Assembly: GCA_030015575.1 (NCBI GenBank)
Contig: JASDDO010000024.1
Span: 44,788,114 to 44,852,113, forward strand
DNA length: 64,000 nucleotides
Reading direction: 5' to 3'
Origin: Agapanthus africanus
Taxonomy: Eukaryota; Streptophyta; Magnoliopsida; Asparagales; Amaryllidaceae
Position 1 is the first letter of the stretch. Every line of letters begins with the position of its first letter. The notes under the pieces were generated by a model. That model searched no databases and was not told the DNA's origin. It was given only the letters and a program-made list of their open reading frames with translations. The translations under genes were made by a program, and so were the position numbers. Of this stretch, positions 22,646 to 34,610 are shown in pieces.

Positions 22646-24103
22646 TGATTGATGTGAAAAGTGTTTGTAGTTAACCGCAATCAATAACGGTGTCGCGTGT
22701 ACCTAGACCGAGATGAGTACGGGTCGTCCTCAGGGAAACGTTGAATCTTTTACTCTTACTTTAGACATGTTGAAAAAGAGAGGAGGAATAAAGAATTTTG
22801 TGAATGGTTTCTAGATCTACGTTAAGCAAGAATGCAAAATATATACATCTAGATTATTTTAGGGATGTAGTTAATATAATAAGAGGGCTTGTAGGGTTCG
22901 TTAGGATTTAGTAGTTATGGATGATTAATTAAAAGTTACCTTTTTATCCTTTAATAGATTTAAAACTAGAACGACGGTGATGCGTGTAGATTAGGCTTTC
23001 CGGAGGAAAAAGGAATCTCACTCTTAACCCTTATCTCGACACGGAACTCCGTTCATATCTAGCCTTTACCAAAACAATCATTAATCTAATCTTTAATCGC
23101 GGTCGGAACTAACAAAGAATTGTTAGCGCGCCCGATTAGGATGTTAATGATTCTTTTGATAAAGTTCATAAACTTTATAGGACTTAAAAAGGGTTTAGGG
23201 ATGTTTATCATCCATTAGCCTACCCTAATCCTACGAACCCTAACAAGCGGAGAATTACTCGCGCATGTTGGGAGAAAAAGAGATGGAAAGAAATTGCATA
23301 ATTAAACTACGAAGAAATAGAATAAGAAAAAGAAAGCTACCTTTATTAATCAACAATATTCATTACACTTGAATCCTTAGAAAATGATTACAATTTCTAG
23401 TTGCTTCTCGATCTCTTTTAAGGAGGTAGATGAACCGTTGATGATCAGCCTGGATGCGTGAGCCGTCTTGGACTTCGTGATCTCGTCGGCTTGATAAATT
23501 TTCCAAGAGGCTCTCGGTGCCTTTTTATAGTGCAAAGCCAGAATCATTTGCTTCCATATTAGGTAAAATGTAGAAAATATTTTCCCTAAAAATCCTCAGC
23601 CTCCATCTCTTCTTAACCGCGGCAGATCCGCGGCATCATGGGGATTTAGCCGCGGATCCGCGGCTTGATGATCTGAGCCCTTAATCATTTTTCTGGGGTT
23701 GTCTCTATGTGACATTTGGCGATCCTTGGAACCTTAAGAATTTGGAAATCTTCTCGTGGTTGCTGCCAGACTTGGTCCCCAAGTTTTGATTCTTAATTAG
23801 GCAAGTCTTCTTCAACAACTTGATTTGCTTGATTCTAGTCTTTGAGAAATTCTGCACACTTGGAAAAAATTCTGCACAACAACTCGAATAATATTTAGTA
23901 GACTTTGTTCTACTAGGATTTGGTCAATGAAATTATTTGCATACACTTTCCTACCAAATGCTAATTAAAATATATTAACACATGGAAAATAGTGTTTTTA
24001 CACATAAACCCTCATGTGTATAATATATTATAATAAAGTCCTTTTTTAATATGAAAATGGTAGGAAAAATGTAATACAAATGTGCAGTTTTATCAACTGA
24101 ACA
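22646..24103 (-). repeat. ATH-C 3' LTR (1458 bp)
   Basis: TGATTGATG...CTGAACA on the + strand, nearly identical by eye to 29385-30834. TATA box (TATAAAAA, - strand) at 23522-23529. A pair of CCGCGG-type palindromes at 23617-23667. The near identity suggests a younger insertion than CHR or TAT-1. Confidence 0.92.
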
Positions 24104-25670
24104 AATACCCCCAAACTTATCTTTGATCGTCCCGAGCAAACTAGTTTATTCAAGAGGAGAAAAAGAAAGGAGAAAACTAAGCACACTTTCGTAGGCAGAC
24201 ACGATTGCACTGAGCACGTGCAACAAGCCGTTAAACCTCTAGGTGTCCCTAGTAGGAGGAGTGTTGTCTCCTGAGGGTTTTCAGTGGATTACACCCACAA
24301 AATCCTATAATAAAAGAGAGATGGTGAAATTTACATATAAAGATAAGAACCATAAAAGAAAGACTTTGAAAATAAGAGTTTCCAACTACACTAGCTTTTC
24401 AGTTGTCATGAGCCCTATCTTAATAGTCATGAAAAGATGTTAGAAATCCCATTATCCATCAATAAAACATCGTCTTTATTCTTCATTCCTACATTTCGTC
24501 CAAACATTGATCATATACCCTACGTGTGTGAAATGACATCCCTACACTCGGAGAATTCAATTCAAGCTATCATACTCTTGTCCATCTACCTTAGTACTTT
24601 TTAATTTGATGAATACTTAGGTTTGCTCACACCTTTTCATGCGACCGTTAATACTTCTTGAGGTACTAACCGACCGATTACTCATGTGCTTGCTGATTAG
24701 GTAATAATATTTTCCTCGTCTTGCACCACCTAAGGCTTAGTAGTGACTCCCAGACCAGTTGGCCTTTGGGCACTAGGTGAAGAGGCACCCTCGCTACATT
24801 TTTTTATTGCTTCCTTGGCGATAACAAAACCAATGTTCATTTTTTTCTTTTCACCATTTTTATATTTTCTTCATTTTTTTTATTTCCTTCATACTTTGGC
24901 TTTTAGACAAGAGCATTTCAAGGTATCCTCTACTATCCCGAGTTTCAAGACGTGTGTAAGTGCATATAGTAGGGTATCAACATTCAAATGTTTGGCTTTC
25001 AGAATAGAAATTATTTTTCAGACTTATTTTTATCCTCAGATTAGTGACTTCCTTCATCTTACTAACCCTTGGGACAACAGCTCATAACTACTTATTACCA
25101 GTTCGTTTAAGAAAACTTCTAATTTTCTTGGTTTTCTTAAACTATTCCTACCTTTTGGATGTAATTTTTCACTTTCTATTCTTTTATTATCAAAATTTTT
25201 TTTGTGCTTATATATAGTATAATGCAAAGTATGTGTAAATAAGCACAAACCTCCCCCAAACCTGTTTACAGCAGTGTCCTCACTGATGTCATCCGTTAAG
25301 CTCAAAAACCTGTAGACTTGGGAGGAAATTATTAATGGGGGAAAATATATGCAAGTGAAATCCTCCCCCAAACTTATTTTTTGCTCACAATTTTGTAAAA
25401 ATCATTTTCTTTCAAGAGCCAAAATATACCCCCCAAAACTTGAGTTTAACAATGTTAATCTTTTAAAAGCACACGAGGGGGTACGGTTATTGGTCAATGC
25501 CAAGCTTTGCAAAGACCGAAGGTCAACACCAACCATTCAAAAATTTTATCGATGAAGTACCAAGGTTGGTGGAAGAACATGTCACCTTTCGACGTGAAGA
25601 AGTGGGGAGGTGATAAGAGGTGTAATGGAAAAGGATTGAGTCTCAATTTGGAGAGACGACACAGTGATAG
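24104..25670 (-). other. ATH-C 3' non-coding region and polypurine tracts
   Basis: No sense gene. Directly before the LTR the - strand reads AAGTTTGGGGGTATT (polypurine tract). Similar AAGTTTGGGGGAGG motifs recur near 25250 and 25365, with a related one near 25430. A + strand frame at 24243-24443 (MSLVGGVLSPEGFQW...) has a clear counterpart in ATH-D. Confidence 0.6.
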
Positions 25671-26690
25671 TTATGATGGATTACTCGCATTATCATGATT
25701 GTCCAAAAGAAGGGATGGATGTCCAATTTCTTCATCTTGGAGTTGATCCATCTCAACACCCGTGTCTTGTAAAAATGCGAGTTCATCAACGAAAATTTCC
25801 TCAAAGCTTTCATCGATACCCCGAAAAATAATGTCATCAGAAAAAATGGGGTGATCGTCAGACTCTATAAAAAGTTCCTTATCAGCGTTAGATGTTGACC
25901 CGGACAACTCGGTGGAAGAGTCCGTGTCAAACAACAACATATGAAAAGAGTCAGAATTATGAGGTTGATCATATTTGCTGCTGTCGACATCCATTATTCG
26001 ACAGAACACACATGAGTATAGGGTTTGGAGGGTTCACTTCCTAACTTGTAAATGATAAGCTCAATTGACTTCTTTCCAAAGGATAGGGTCATAGAGCCAT
26101 TTCTACAATTGATTACTGTGTTGGAAGTGCCCAAAAAGGGTCAACCGAGTATCACCGCGATTTGATTGCGTGGGTTTGCCACAGGTTGTGTATCAATAAC
26201 GATAAAGTCCACAGGAAATATGAATTCCCCGACTTTGATTAACACATCCTCTAGCTCACCCCTAGGTTGGGTGATAGATCGATCGGCCATCTGAAGAGTG
26301 CAATGCGCCGGCTTTAACTCTCCGATCCCTAATTGCTCATAAACGGAATATGGAAGCAAGTTAACACTCGCACCTAAATCGATAGAGCACGATTGATATT
26401 TTTACCCCCAATAGAAATTGAAATTGTAGGACTTCCGGGATCCTTTCGTTTCTTGGGTAGTTGTTGTGTAAAAGTTGTGCTCACATTACTCGCAAAGAAA
26501 ACTTTTTTAGGAACTTGAACTTTTCTCTTCCTAGTGCACAAGTCCTTTAGGATTTTCGCATATGACGGAACTTGTTGAATAGCATCTAGGAGAGGAATGT
26601 TTATGTTAACTTACTTAAAGATTTCCACAATCTTCTCCATTTGTGGACTTGGTCTGTTACCCCTTAACCTGTTTGGATAAGGTGTTTAAT
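25671..26690 (-). pseudogene. ATH-C protease and acidic C-terminal tail
   Basis: Retropepsin-like domain: a DLGAS-type active-site region near 26370-26390 (frame broken), then LLPYSVYEQLGIGELKP and PVDFIVIDTQPVANPRNQIAVILG (26141-26359). The following acidic tail (VDSSKYDQPHNSDSFHML..., 25671-26009) has many Asp/Glu/Ser and matches ATH-D. At least two frameshifts and several stops. Confidence 0.75.
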
Positions 26691-28425
26691 CAATAAGTTT
26701 TGGGTCCAACGTTTGTGGAGAAGACTGTGGGGATGGATTCGATCCCAAAATTGGAGTGGGAATCGACTTAGATAGATTCGGCGAAATGTTCGAGCCTTGG
26801 GGAAAACGGAGAATAGGCTCGGGTGAAGGTGGGAGATTAGACGAATTAGGGAAAGAAGAAGAAGCTGGGGTATCATTGGTGTCACTATCATCACATTGCT
26901 CACCCACTAGGTTATTCAGCACTTTTCCCGGTCTCAACGTGGTAACAGCACTCACATTATAACTTTGTGAGTGGCCAGGATTATGTATGGGTTGAGATGG
27001 GAGTTTCCCTTTCTCTCTCGCACTCATTGCGGCATTTAACTGTGCGATTTGGTTTTCTATTGATTTAATACTCTCACCATGGGAGGCGGAGTTTTTCGTT
27101 ATGGTATCAATAGAAGACTTCATCTCAGCCGACAATTGCATGGATTGTTTCATGAACATATCCAAACTTTGTGCAAGTGAGTTGTCAGTACCGGCCACTT
27201 GTGGTGTAGAAATGTTGGCCGGATTTTGGAAATTCTGTGACTGAAAGGGGGGCTGATTCTGTGGTTGTGGTTGCTGTGGAGGAGGTCTTTGATAATTGCT
27301 TTGTTGGTTGTGATTCCAATCAAAGTTAGGATGATTCCTCCATCCTTGATTGTACGTGGAAGAATAAGGGTCGTTTCTAGGTTACTGCTGAAAAGCAGCG
27401 TTTGCTTGAAACGATGCATTCATAGGACATTCTTCCGTTAAGTGTGAAGGATCCGAACAGCAACCACAGACGGTCTTAGGAAGCGTGACCTGATTTAGGG
27501 AGACTGATGAGAATCTGCTCTCAATAGCGTCGAGTTTCTTCTGCATCGTTGCCATTTCGGCTTTCACTGCGATGGAAACATCGAGCTGGTGAACACCTCC
27601 CCTAGATGAAGGCGGTCTTACGCTTTCCCACTGCAAAGTGTGTTCAACGAGGTCTTCCAGATACTTCCAAGCTTCACCGTCATCTTTAGACATGAAATTG
27701 CATTGATACATTGTTTCAAGCATCTGCTTTGTCGCTGAATTAATGCCCTCATATATAATCCGACATAAATCCCATCTATTGATTCCATGATGAGGACATT
27801 GGACAAGCAGATCTTTGAAACGTTCAAAGCACTTCCAAAATGGTTCATTGGGAAGCTGGGTGAACTGGTTGATCTCGCTCCTAACACGTGTAGTCTTATG
27901 GTTTGGGTAAAACTTCTTAAGAAATGCTATGACGAATTCATCCCAATTAGTGATAAAATATGCGGCAGTATTGTAAAGCCATTTTTCTGCCAAGTCGCAC
28001 AGTGTGAATGGGAGAAGACGTAAGCGCATAGCATCTAAAGTCAATTGTGAAGTACCCATCATTGCGCATACGTTTTCGAATTTAGTGATGAAAACATACG
28101 CGTCTTCCGACTCAAGCCCGTGAAATTTGGGCAGCAGATTGATGTAGTGGGGTTTAATTTCGAAATTATCCCCGTTAGGTGGTGGAAGAGATAGACAAGT
28201 GGGAAGAGGACCACGGATAGGATAGCATCTCTTTTGGAGAGAGATGCGCGGTGGATTCTGCACACCTACGGGCGGTGGCAGTGTAGTGTTATATTTTGAT
28301 GGAGTGCCGTCCATCTCGGTCGTGGTGTGTGGTGGGGGAAAAGAAGATGAAGAAGTACCGACTTCGGAGTCGATAGCAGGAACGCGGACAAGACGGGCGC
28401 TAGGATCCCGTGTCCAGCCGAGCAT
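26691..28425 (-). pseudogene. ATH-C gag
   Basis: The best preserved gag here. An open frame of 347 codons (28425-27382) has a Pro-rich start, the capsid core LLPKFHGLESEDAYVFITKF, LRLLPFTLCDLAEKWLYN and FWKCFERFKDLLVQCPHHG, then a perfect CX2CX4HX4C zinc knuckle CGCCSDPSHLTEEC (about 27421-27462). After an in-frame TAA (27382-27384) the same frame goes on to 26686: Gln/Asn-rich, then a coiled-coil part, then a Ser/Pro linker. The ATG at 28423-28425 directly follows a hairpin; a second ATG (MDGTPSKYN) 37 codons on corresponds to the ATH-D start. Confidence 0.85.
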
Positions 28426-29365
28426 GCACTAAACGGGTTTAGTGCAAGTGGCAGCTTGTGTGTGATTTATAATTGGTTTATTTTGAAAAAGTGGGACTCA
28501 AGACAAATCACTCTAAAATGCACAAGCAACCCTAGAACTAAGGTCACCTAGGTCCAGTCTCTAGACCGCTCCTAGACTTCCAAAGGACAAGCCGCAGGAT
28601 CAATCCTCTACTGCCTCTGTACTACCCTTATAGCCAGGTAAGTGCCAGGTAAGTGGGAAGGAACCACAGTAGTGGGCCTAATTAAAAACCACTAGCCTTT
28701 GACACACTTGCCTAGGCACTACAAAAGTAATGCGGATAAACGATAGATTACCCACGACCTTCCTCTGTCCTTAATGAGCGCGACAGTCCTTAGAGTCTGG
28801 TCTAGATATTTTTTAAATTATTGTAGGGTTGATGCAGATGCTCGGTTTGTGATTTGTGGGGCTTAGGAAGGGTGATGAAATCCCCACCTAATCTTGATTT
28901 GGTCTTTTCCCCTTAGAGTCCGTATTAAAATATGCAAAACAAAACCATTCACAAATTTTTTTGCAAAAAGATTTTTTAGCGGCGCTATTTTGCAAAGAAT
29001 CCTGCAGAAGATAGATTTTATTGGTTTTGAGAGGAGAGAGAAGGAGTTGAGAATCTTACCAGAGAGTTATGTAGCCCTAATCCCTCTAACCTGCCGCGAT
29101 TCCGCCGCCGGAAGCACCTTTGTGCCGCGGTTCCGCCGCGAGGTGGATGGATCGGTTGATGAAAAATTTTCTGTGGCCTCCTTTGCTCCTCTGGATCACT
29201 TAGAATGTCTCTGTCTTCTGTTTTCCTCAATTCTGTGACTCCAGATCTCCTTGCAAAATTCACGCACAAATCGTTAAATATGCAATTTGCAGTTTTGTGT
29301 TAATAATGATATAAATTGTCTAAGAATTCAACACAAATAGTAAAAATAAAAAATTACGCACGTAT
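28426..29365 (-). other. ATH-C untranslated leader
   Basis: Non-coding. It has a perfect 8-bp stem (GCACTAAA/TTTAGTGC) at 28424-28444 just before the gag start, the conserved GTGGGG...CCCCAC element (28856-28888) and two GC-rich CCGCGG/TTCCGCCG blocks (29091-29142). Clearly alignable with ATH-B and ATH-D. Confidence 0.7.
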
Positions 29366-29382
29366 CCCCGGCAACGGCGCCA
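29366..29382 (-). other. ATH-C primer binding site (tRNA-Asp)
   Basis: TGGCGCCGTTGCCGGGG on the - strand, the exact 17-nt complement of the tRNA-Asp 3' end used by Athila elements. Confidence 0.93.
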
Positions 29383-29384
29383 TT

Positions 29385-30834
29385 TGATTGATGTGAAAAA
29401 GTGTTTGTAGTTAACCACAATCAATAACGGTGTCGCGTGTAGCTAGACCGAGATGAGTACGGGTCGTCCTCAGGGAAACGTTGAATCTTTTACTCTTACT
29501 TTAGACGTGTTGAAAAAGAGAGGAGGAATAAAGAATTTTGTGAATGGTTTCTAGATCTACGTTAAGCAAGAATGCAAAATATATAGATCTAGATTATTTA
29601 GGGATGTAGTTAATATAATAAGAGGGCTTGTAGGGTTCGTTAGGATTTAGTAGTTATGGATGATTAATTAAAAGTTACCTTTTTATCCTTTAATAGATTT
29701 AAAACTAGAACGACGGTGATGCGTGTAGATTAGGGTTTCCGGAGGAAAAAGGAATCCCACTCTTAACCCTTATCTCGACACGGAACTCCGTTCATATCTA
29801 GCCTTTACCAAAACAATCATTAATCTAATCTTTAATCGTGGTCGGAACTAACAAAGAATTGTTAGCGCGCCCGATTAGGATGTTAATGATTCTTTTGATA
29901 AAGTTCATAAACTTTATAGGACTTAAAAAGGGTTTAGGGATATTAATCATCCATTAGCCTACCCTAATCCTACGAACCCTAACAAGCGGAGAATTACTCA
30001 CGCATGTTGGGAGAAAAAGAGATGGAAAGAAATTGCATAATTAAACTTAGAATAAGAAAAAGAAATCTACCTTTATTAATCAACAATATTCATTACACTT
30101 GAATCCTTAGAAAATGATTACAATTTCTAGTTGCTTCTCGATCTCTTCTAAAGAGGTAGATGAACCGTTGATGATCAGCCTGGATGCGTGAGCCGTCTTG
30201 GAATTCGTGATCTCGTCGGCTTGACAAATTTTCCAAGAGGCTCTCGGTGCCTTTTTATAGTGCAAAACCAGAATCATTTGCTTCCATATTAGGTAAAATG
30301 TAGAAAATATTTTCCCCAAAAATCCTCAGCCTCCATCTCTTCTTAACCACGGCGGATCCGCGGCATCAAGGGGATTTGGCCGCGGATCCGCGGCTTGATG
30401 ATCTTAGCCCTTAATCATTTTTCTGGAGTTGTCTCTATGTGACATTTGGCGATCCTTGGAACCTTAAGAATTTGGAAATCTTCTCGTGGTTGCTGCCAGA
30501 CTTGGTCCCCAAGTTTTGATTCTTAATTAGGCAAGTCTTCTTCAACAACTTGATTTGCTTGATTCTAGTCTTTGAGAAATTCTGCACACTTGGAAAAAAT
30601 TCTGCACAACAACTCAAATAATATTTAGTAGATTTTGTTCTACTAGGATTTGGTCAATGAAATTATTTGCATACATTTTCCTACCAAATGCTAATTAAAA
30701 TATATTAACACATAGAAAATAGTGTTTTTACACATAAACCCTCATGTGTATAATATATTATAATAAAGTCCTTTTTTTAATATGAAAATGGTAGGAAAAA
30801 TGTAATACAAATGTGCAGTTTTATCAACTGAACA
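29385..30834 (-). repeat. ATH-C 5' LTR (1450 bp)
   Basis: Same ends as the 3' LTR; TATA box (- strand) at 30252-30259; GC-rich palindromes at 30347-30395. Differs from the 3' LTR by scattered substitutions and small indels. Confidence 0.92.
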
Positions 30835-33050
30835 TATGCCTTAAAGGCTCTGGAGGCATCTCTGAACGAGGACGACGACGCCTTGTAGGAAGCGTCGAAG
30901 AGATCCATTGCGACAGCTCGGGAGGAGAGGAAACGGTCAAGGCGCGAAGCGAAGGCACGCCGGGCTGCTTTGGCAACGGGAGTGGGCCCCAGCACCGTCC
31001 CTCGTGCTGATACTCCCTCCGAAGAGGCCCCTGTCGCCCTATCCTCTGCACGCAGACAAGTGGCGCGCAGTTCGGAGCGCAAATGATAAATCCACTTCAG
31101 GTAATATTTCTCTCAGAATTTTGTTGTAAGAATTATAATGCCATCGGTTCTTATATATTTTATCTTGCAGGGTCAAGTCCGACCGAGGGGGAGGCGGAGA
31201 CCGTTGAACCCAAGGAAACAGAGGAGGCGGCACCTGCCGAACCCGAGCCGACGGTGGGCAACGTCGCTGAGGCTTCGGAGCCTGAGATGGAGGTTGAGGG
31301 GTCTGCAGCCGAGAAGGTCATTGATGCCGAGCCTAAAGTGGCGGCAGATGAAATGATCGTCATAACCGAGCCCAGGGTAGTGGCGGACGAGGCGCTTGAG
31401 GCCGGCGACCTCGTGGTGACGGCGGGTGAGCCGATGGAGACCGCGGAGCCCGAAGAAGTAGCGGGTAAGATGGGTATGACTTTTGGGGAAGAGTCAGCCG
31501 CTCTCTCCCAAGAGTCCGGCAACGCTCCAATCATTGCCCTCCTCGCCTACGATCTTCCGCCGTCTCCTGGCCGCGTGAGCATGATGACGGTCCCCATCGA
31601 GTCGGGTGATGAGGCCACGGGCGGTGGCCTCATGTCGACGGAGGAGGGAGTCGCCTCCGTTTCAGCCGGCAGCTCATCAGGTAAATCCCAAGTTGCTGTC
31701 TTTCTTTACCTTACAATCCTTTCTGACAAGTTCATATTTTTCGTAACGCAGGTGCAGCCAGCGCCGATGCCCCACTGCTCGAGGGAGCCCCTTCAACGAC
31801 TGCCTTGGCGGTGGTCACCTCTCAACCCTCTCTCATACCATCGAAGATGTTGGAAGGTATGGATTTGCAATTTATTAATCTTATCTTTCAAACGTATAAT
31901 TTGTATACTAAAGTCGTACTGTTATGCCTTTTCAGGAGTGCTCTTTGATCATCTATATCAAGTGTTACTCCCACACTTCTCCTTCCCATCTGAACTCGCT
32001 TCTTCCTCCGGTGGCGCTGGTAAGTATGGTTTCCATTGATATCTTTCTTTTTCATTGACGGAATTACTTCTAACTTTTTTTTTCCCGACTGCAGTGCTAC
32101 AAATCGAAGGAGGGGATGAAAGATCGGCTACACCACCGACCCTTCCGGCCTTGCCACCCGCCTCAGCTGGTACAGCGACTATCACTTTGATAACTCCCCT
32201 TTTTTTGAACTGTTATCTGATCATATCTTGTTTCTTTTCAGCTGTTGTTCCGGTCTCGGCGCCCTTTGAATCTCGCATCACAATGCCGGCAGGTCCTTAC
32301 CTGAGACGTCCATCTTCGAAAGGCGCCGCGAATAGCTTGCGTATGTTGAGCGACTACATTGAGGAGCTCGACGTCGAGACCCCTACGCCTGCTGTGGATT
32401 TCGCTACGGCGGTTAACCCGTTGCTGGTGATACTCGTGAATTTCCATGACGAGGGCATCATCGCATCTTGGGTTAACCATTGTATGGAGATCGAGGCTCG
32501 CCTGCATCAGCTGGAGTCGATGCGTCTCGCCCCCGAGACTTTAGCCGCGAGCAACGAAAGAGCAGCATGGATCAAGGAAAGCGCTTCTTACGTCCACCAC
32601 TTGGAACAAGAAGCAGCTTTAAAGCTACGGGAATGCCAAGAGACCTCGAGCGAGACGACCCGTCTGCGTGCTGAGGTTGAGGCGAATGCTGCCCAAGTGA
32701 AGGCTATCTTTGAGGGTCTCCTAGAGCGCATCTCCCATGGGCTAAACTTGAAGCGAAAGATTGATGTAGCCGAGCGTGATACCCCAGGCCGCGAAGCTGC
32801 TCATCAGGCCGTCAGGGAGCAGCTTGCATCTATCTTGCAACAACGGGCCCAAGTGGAGGCGGAGCTGGCGGTGGTGGCCGATCAGGAGAGAGTGGGGAAG
32901 GAAGTGCGCGAACAATTGCTAGAGCTATGCAAGACGCTTCCTTCCCAGTAATTCTCCTTGTATCTAGATACTTGTAGAATTTTTCTTTTTAAATAATATG
33001 TAGCCATTCTTCAATATTTTGTACGCTTCATCTTGTACTTGATTACATTC

Positions 33051-33056
33051 AATAAA
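33051..33056 (+). terminator. Poly(A) signal of the antisense gene
   Basis: AATAAA 100 bp after the stop codon, preceded by TGTA-containing AT-rich sequence (TTTTGTACG, CTTGTACTTG), as in plant 3' ends. Confidence 0.55.
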
Positions 33057-33219
33057 GATACACAGTTTTCTTTGCAATGTCTTGTACTATTTCTTTGCTT
33101 TTTCCTTTCTTATTATCAGCATGCTGTCACAATTAGCAGATAATAGAGTAAGCATCTTGATTTCTTCACGAGATAGCGATGGCTTAGGCCGCAGGTTCAG
33201 ATCTGCTGCCTAAGACTTT

Positions 33220-33470
33220 TCAACTTTATAAGCCGTGAGGGTCTCATAGAGACTTTTCTCCCTACGGATCGAGAGGATCTCATAGGTGGGTTTTCTCCTT
33301 AGGAATCGTGAGGATTCCCAAGTGTGTTTTCTCTTATAAGTCGTACGGATCCTATCAGAGAATTTTTCCCTCTTACGAGTCGAGAGGACCCGTAAGCGGT
33401 TGTTTCCCTCCTTGTCGAAACTCGACTTTGGAGAGTGAGACCCGTGAATAGTATGCAAGAGACCGTTTTA
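33220..33470. repeat. Hairpin array, first block (about 37-bp period)
   Basis: Five units, each with a near-constant centre TCG(T/A)(G)AGGA and flanks that pair with each other but differ between units. Examples: CTTAGGAATC/GATTCCCAAG (33298-33320) and CTTACGAGTC/GACCCGTAAG (33372-33396), each with one mismatch. Non-coding. Confidence 0.75.
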
Positions 33471-33540
33471 GATCGACTTGCAGGGTCACATTGTTCAGGA
33501 AGCAAGTTTTTTAATCCCTGCTGCCTGAGGTTTCATCTTG

Positions 33541-34610
33541 CAGGTTGAGACGAATCAGGAATTTCCCGCGGAGACACTGGTTTCTCTACGAGCCGACGCG
33601 AATCAGGAGGCTCTCGTCAAGGACGCTGGTTTCCCTGAGTTGAGGTATTTGCCAGAGATTATTTGTTTCCCTGGTGTTGAAACGAATCGAGAATTTCCCA
33701 CGGAGACACTGGTTGCTCTGCGAGTCGATGCGAATCAGGAGGCTCTCGTCAAGGATGTTTGTTTCCCTGAGTTGAGGTATTTGCTAGAGATTATTTGTTT
33801 CCCTGGTTTTGAAACGGATCGAGAATTTCCCACGGAGACACCGGTTGCTCTGCGAGTCGACGCGAATCAGGAGGCTCTCATCAAGGATGTTTGTTTCCCT
33901 GAATTGAGGTATTTGCCAAGGATTATTTGTTTCCCTGGTGTTGAAACGAATCGAGAATTTCCCGCGAAGACACTGGTTGCTCTGCGAGTCGATGTGAGTC
34001 AGGAGGCTCTCGTTAAGGATTGTTTGTTTCCCTGAGTTGAAGTATTTGCCAAGGATTATTTGTTTCCCTGGTGTTGAAACGAATCGAGAATTTCCCACGG
34101 AGACACTGGTTGCTCTGCGAGTCGATGCGAATCAGGAGGCTCTCGTCAAGGATGTTTGTTTCCCTGAGTTGAGGTATTTGCCAAGGATTATTTGTTTCCC
34201 TGGTGCCAAGGATTATTTGTTTCCCTGGTGTTGAAACGAGTCGAGAATTTCCCACGGAGACACTGGTTTCCCTGCGAGTCGACGCGGATCAGGAGGCTCT
34301 CGTCAAGGATGTTTGTTTCCCTAAGTTGAGGTATTTTCCAAGGATTATTTGTTTCCCTGGTGTTGAAACGAATCGAGAATTTCCCGCGGAGACACTGGTT
34401 TCTCTGCGAGTCGACGCGAATCAAGAGGCTCTCATCAAGGAAGCTGGTTTCCCTAAGTTGAGGTATTTGCCAAGGATTATTTGTTTCCCTGGTGTTGAAA
34501 CGAATCGAGGATTTCCCGCGGAGACACTGGTTTCTCTGCGAGTCGAGACGAATCAGGATTTTCTTCGTCAAGGACACTTGTTTCCTCGAGTCAAAGGATT
34601 TTTCCGAAGA
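33541..34610. repeat. 132-bp minisatellite, about 8 units
   Basis: The landmark GTTTCCCTGG recurs at 33665, 33797, 33929, 34062, 34194, 34351 and 34483, that is every 132-133 bp, with one 25-bp extra duplication near 34194-34219. Since 132 is 44 codons, long frames stay open on both strands (33538-34035 and 34203-35033 on +; 34188-34613 on -). These are probably a consequence of the period and not genes. Confidence 0.92.

Larger units (their letters stand above)
22646..30834 (-). mobile_element. ATH-C: Athila-like gag-protease element without RT/integrase
   Basis: 8189 bp with two LTRs of 1458 and 1450 bp, tRNA-Asp primer site, leader, gag, protease, an acidic tail and a long 3' non-coding part. 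No RT, RNase H or integrase can be found between the protease and 3' LTR in any frame. ATH-D has the same order of parts, so this looks like a family trait and not a private deletion. It would need enzymes from an autonomous relative. Confidence 0.85.
19971..32951 (+). pseudogene. Antisense multi-exon gene in TAT-1, plant mobile domain-like
   Basis: Start ATG at 19976-19978, right after a strong acceptor (branch-like CACTAAC near 19941, TTCCTTTGCAG to 19970). Exon 1 (19971-22299) encodes a protein resembling the plant mobile domain (PMD/aminotransferase-like) of MAIN/MAIL1: WFKAFLEQW, SISLEEFMEVSGLPV, and a VFPVHYFVSWLE stretch near 21190-21225. Introns: 22300-22382, 22464-22533, 31101-31170, 31681-31751, 31857-31935, 32020-32094, 32170-32241, all GT-AG and 70-83 bp. 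The middle is acidic and Pro-rich; the last exon (32242-32951) is a coiled coil ending LELCKTLPSQ. Damage: TAA at 20495, a frameshift near 21065, more breaks near 21300-21480, TAG near 22101, a stop near 30883, a frameshift near 31070. ATH-C sits in the exon that starts at 22534. Function unknown; the PMD call is by eye. Confidence 0.75.

Noticed and set aside
28850..28910. H-type pseudoknot in the Athila-like leader (TTAGG/CCTAA plus GTGGGG/CCCCAC)
   Set aside because: The first helix is not kept in ATH-A or ATH-B and the loop lengths are sterically unlikely; only the GTGGGG/CCCCAC pairing is shared.
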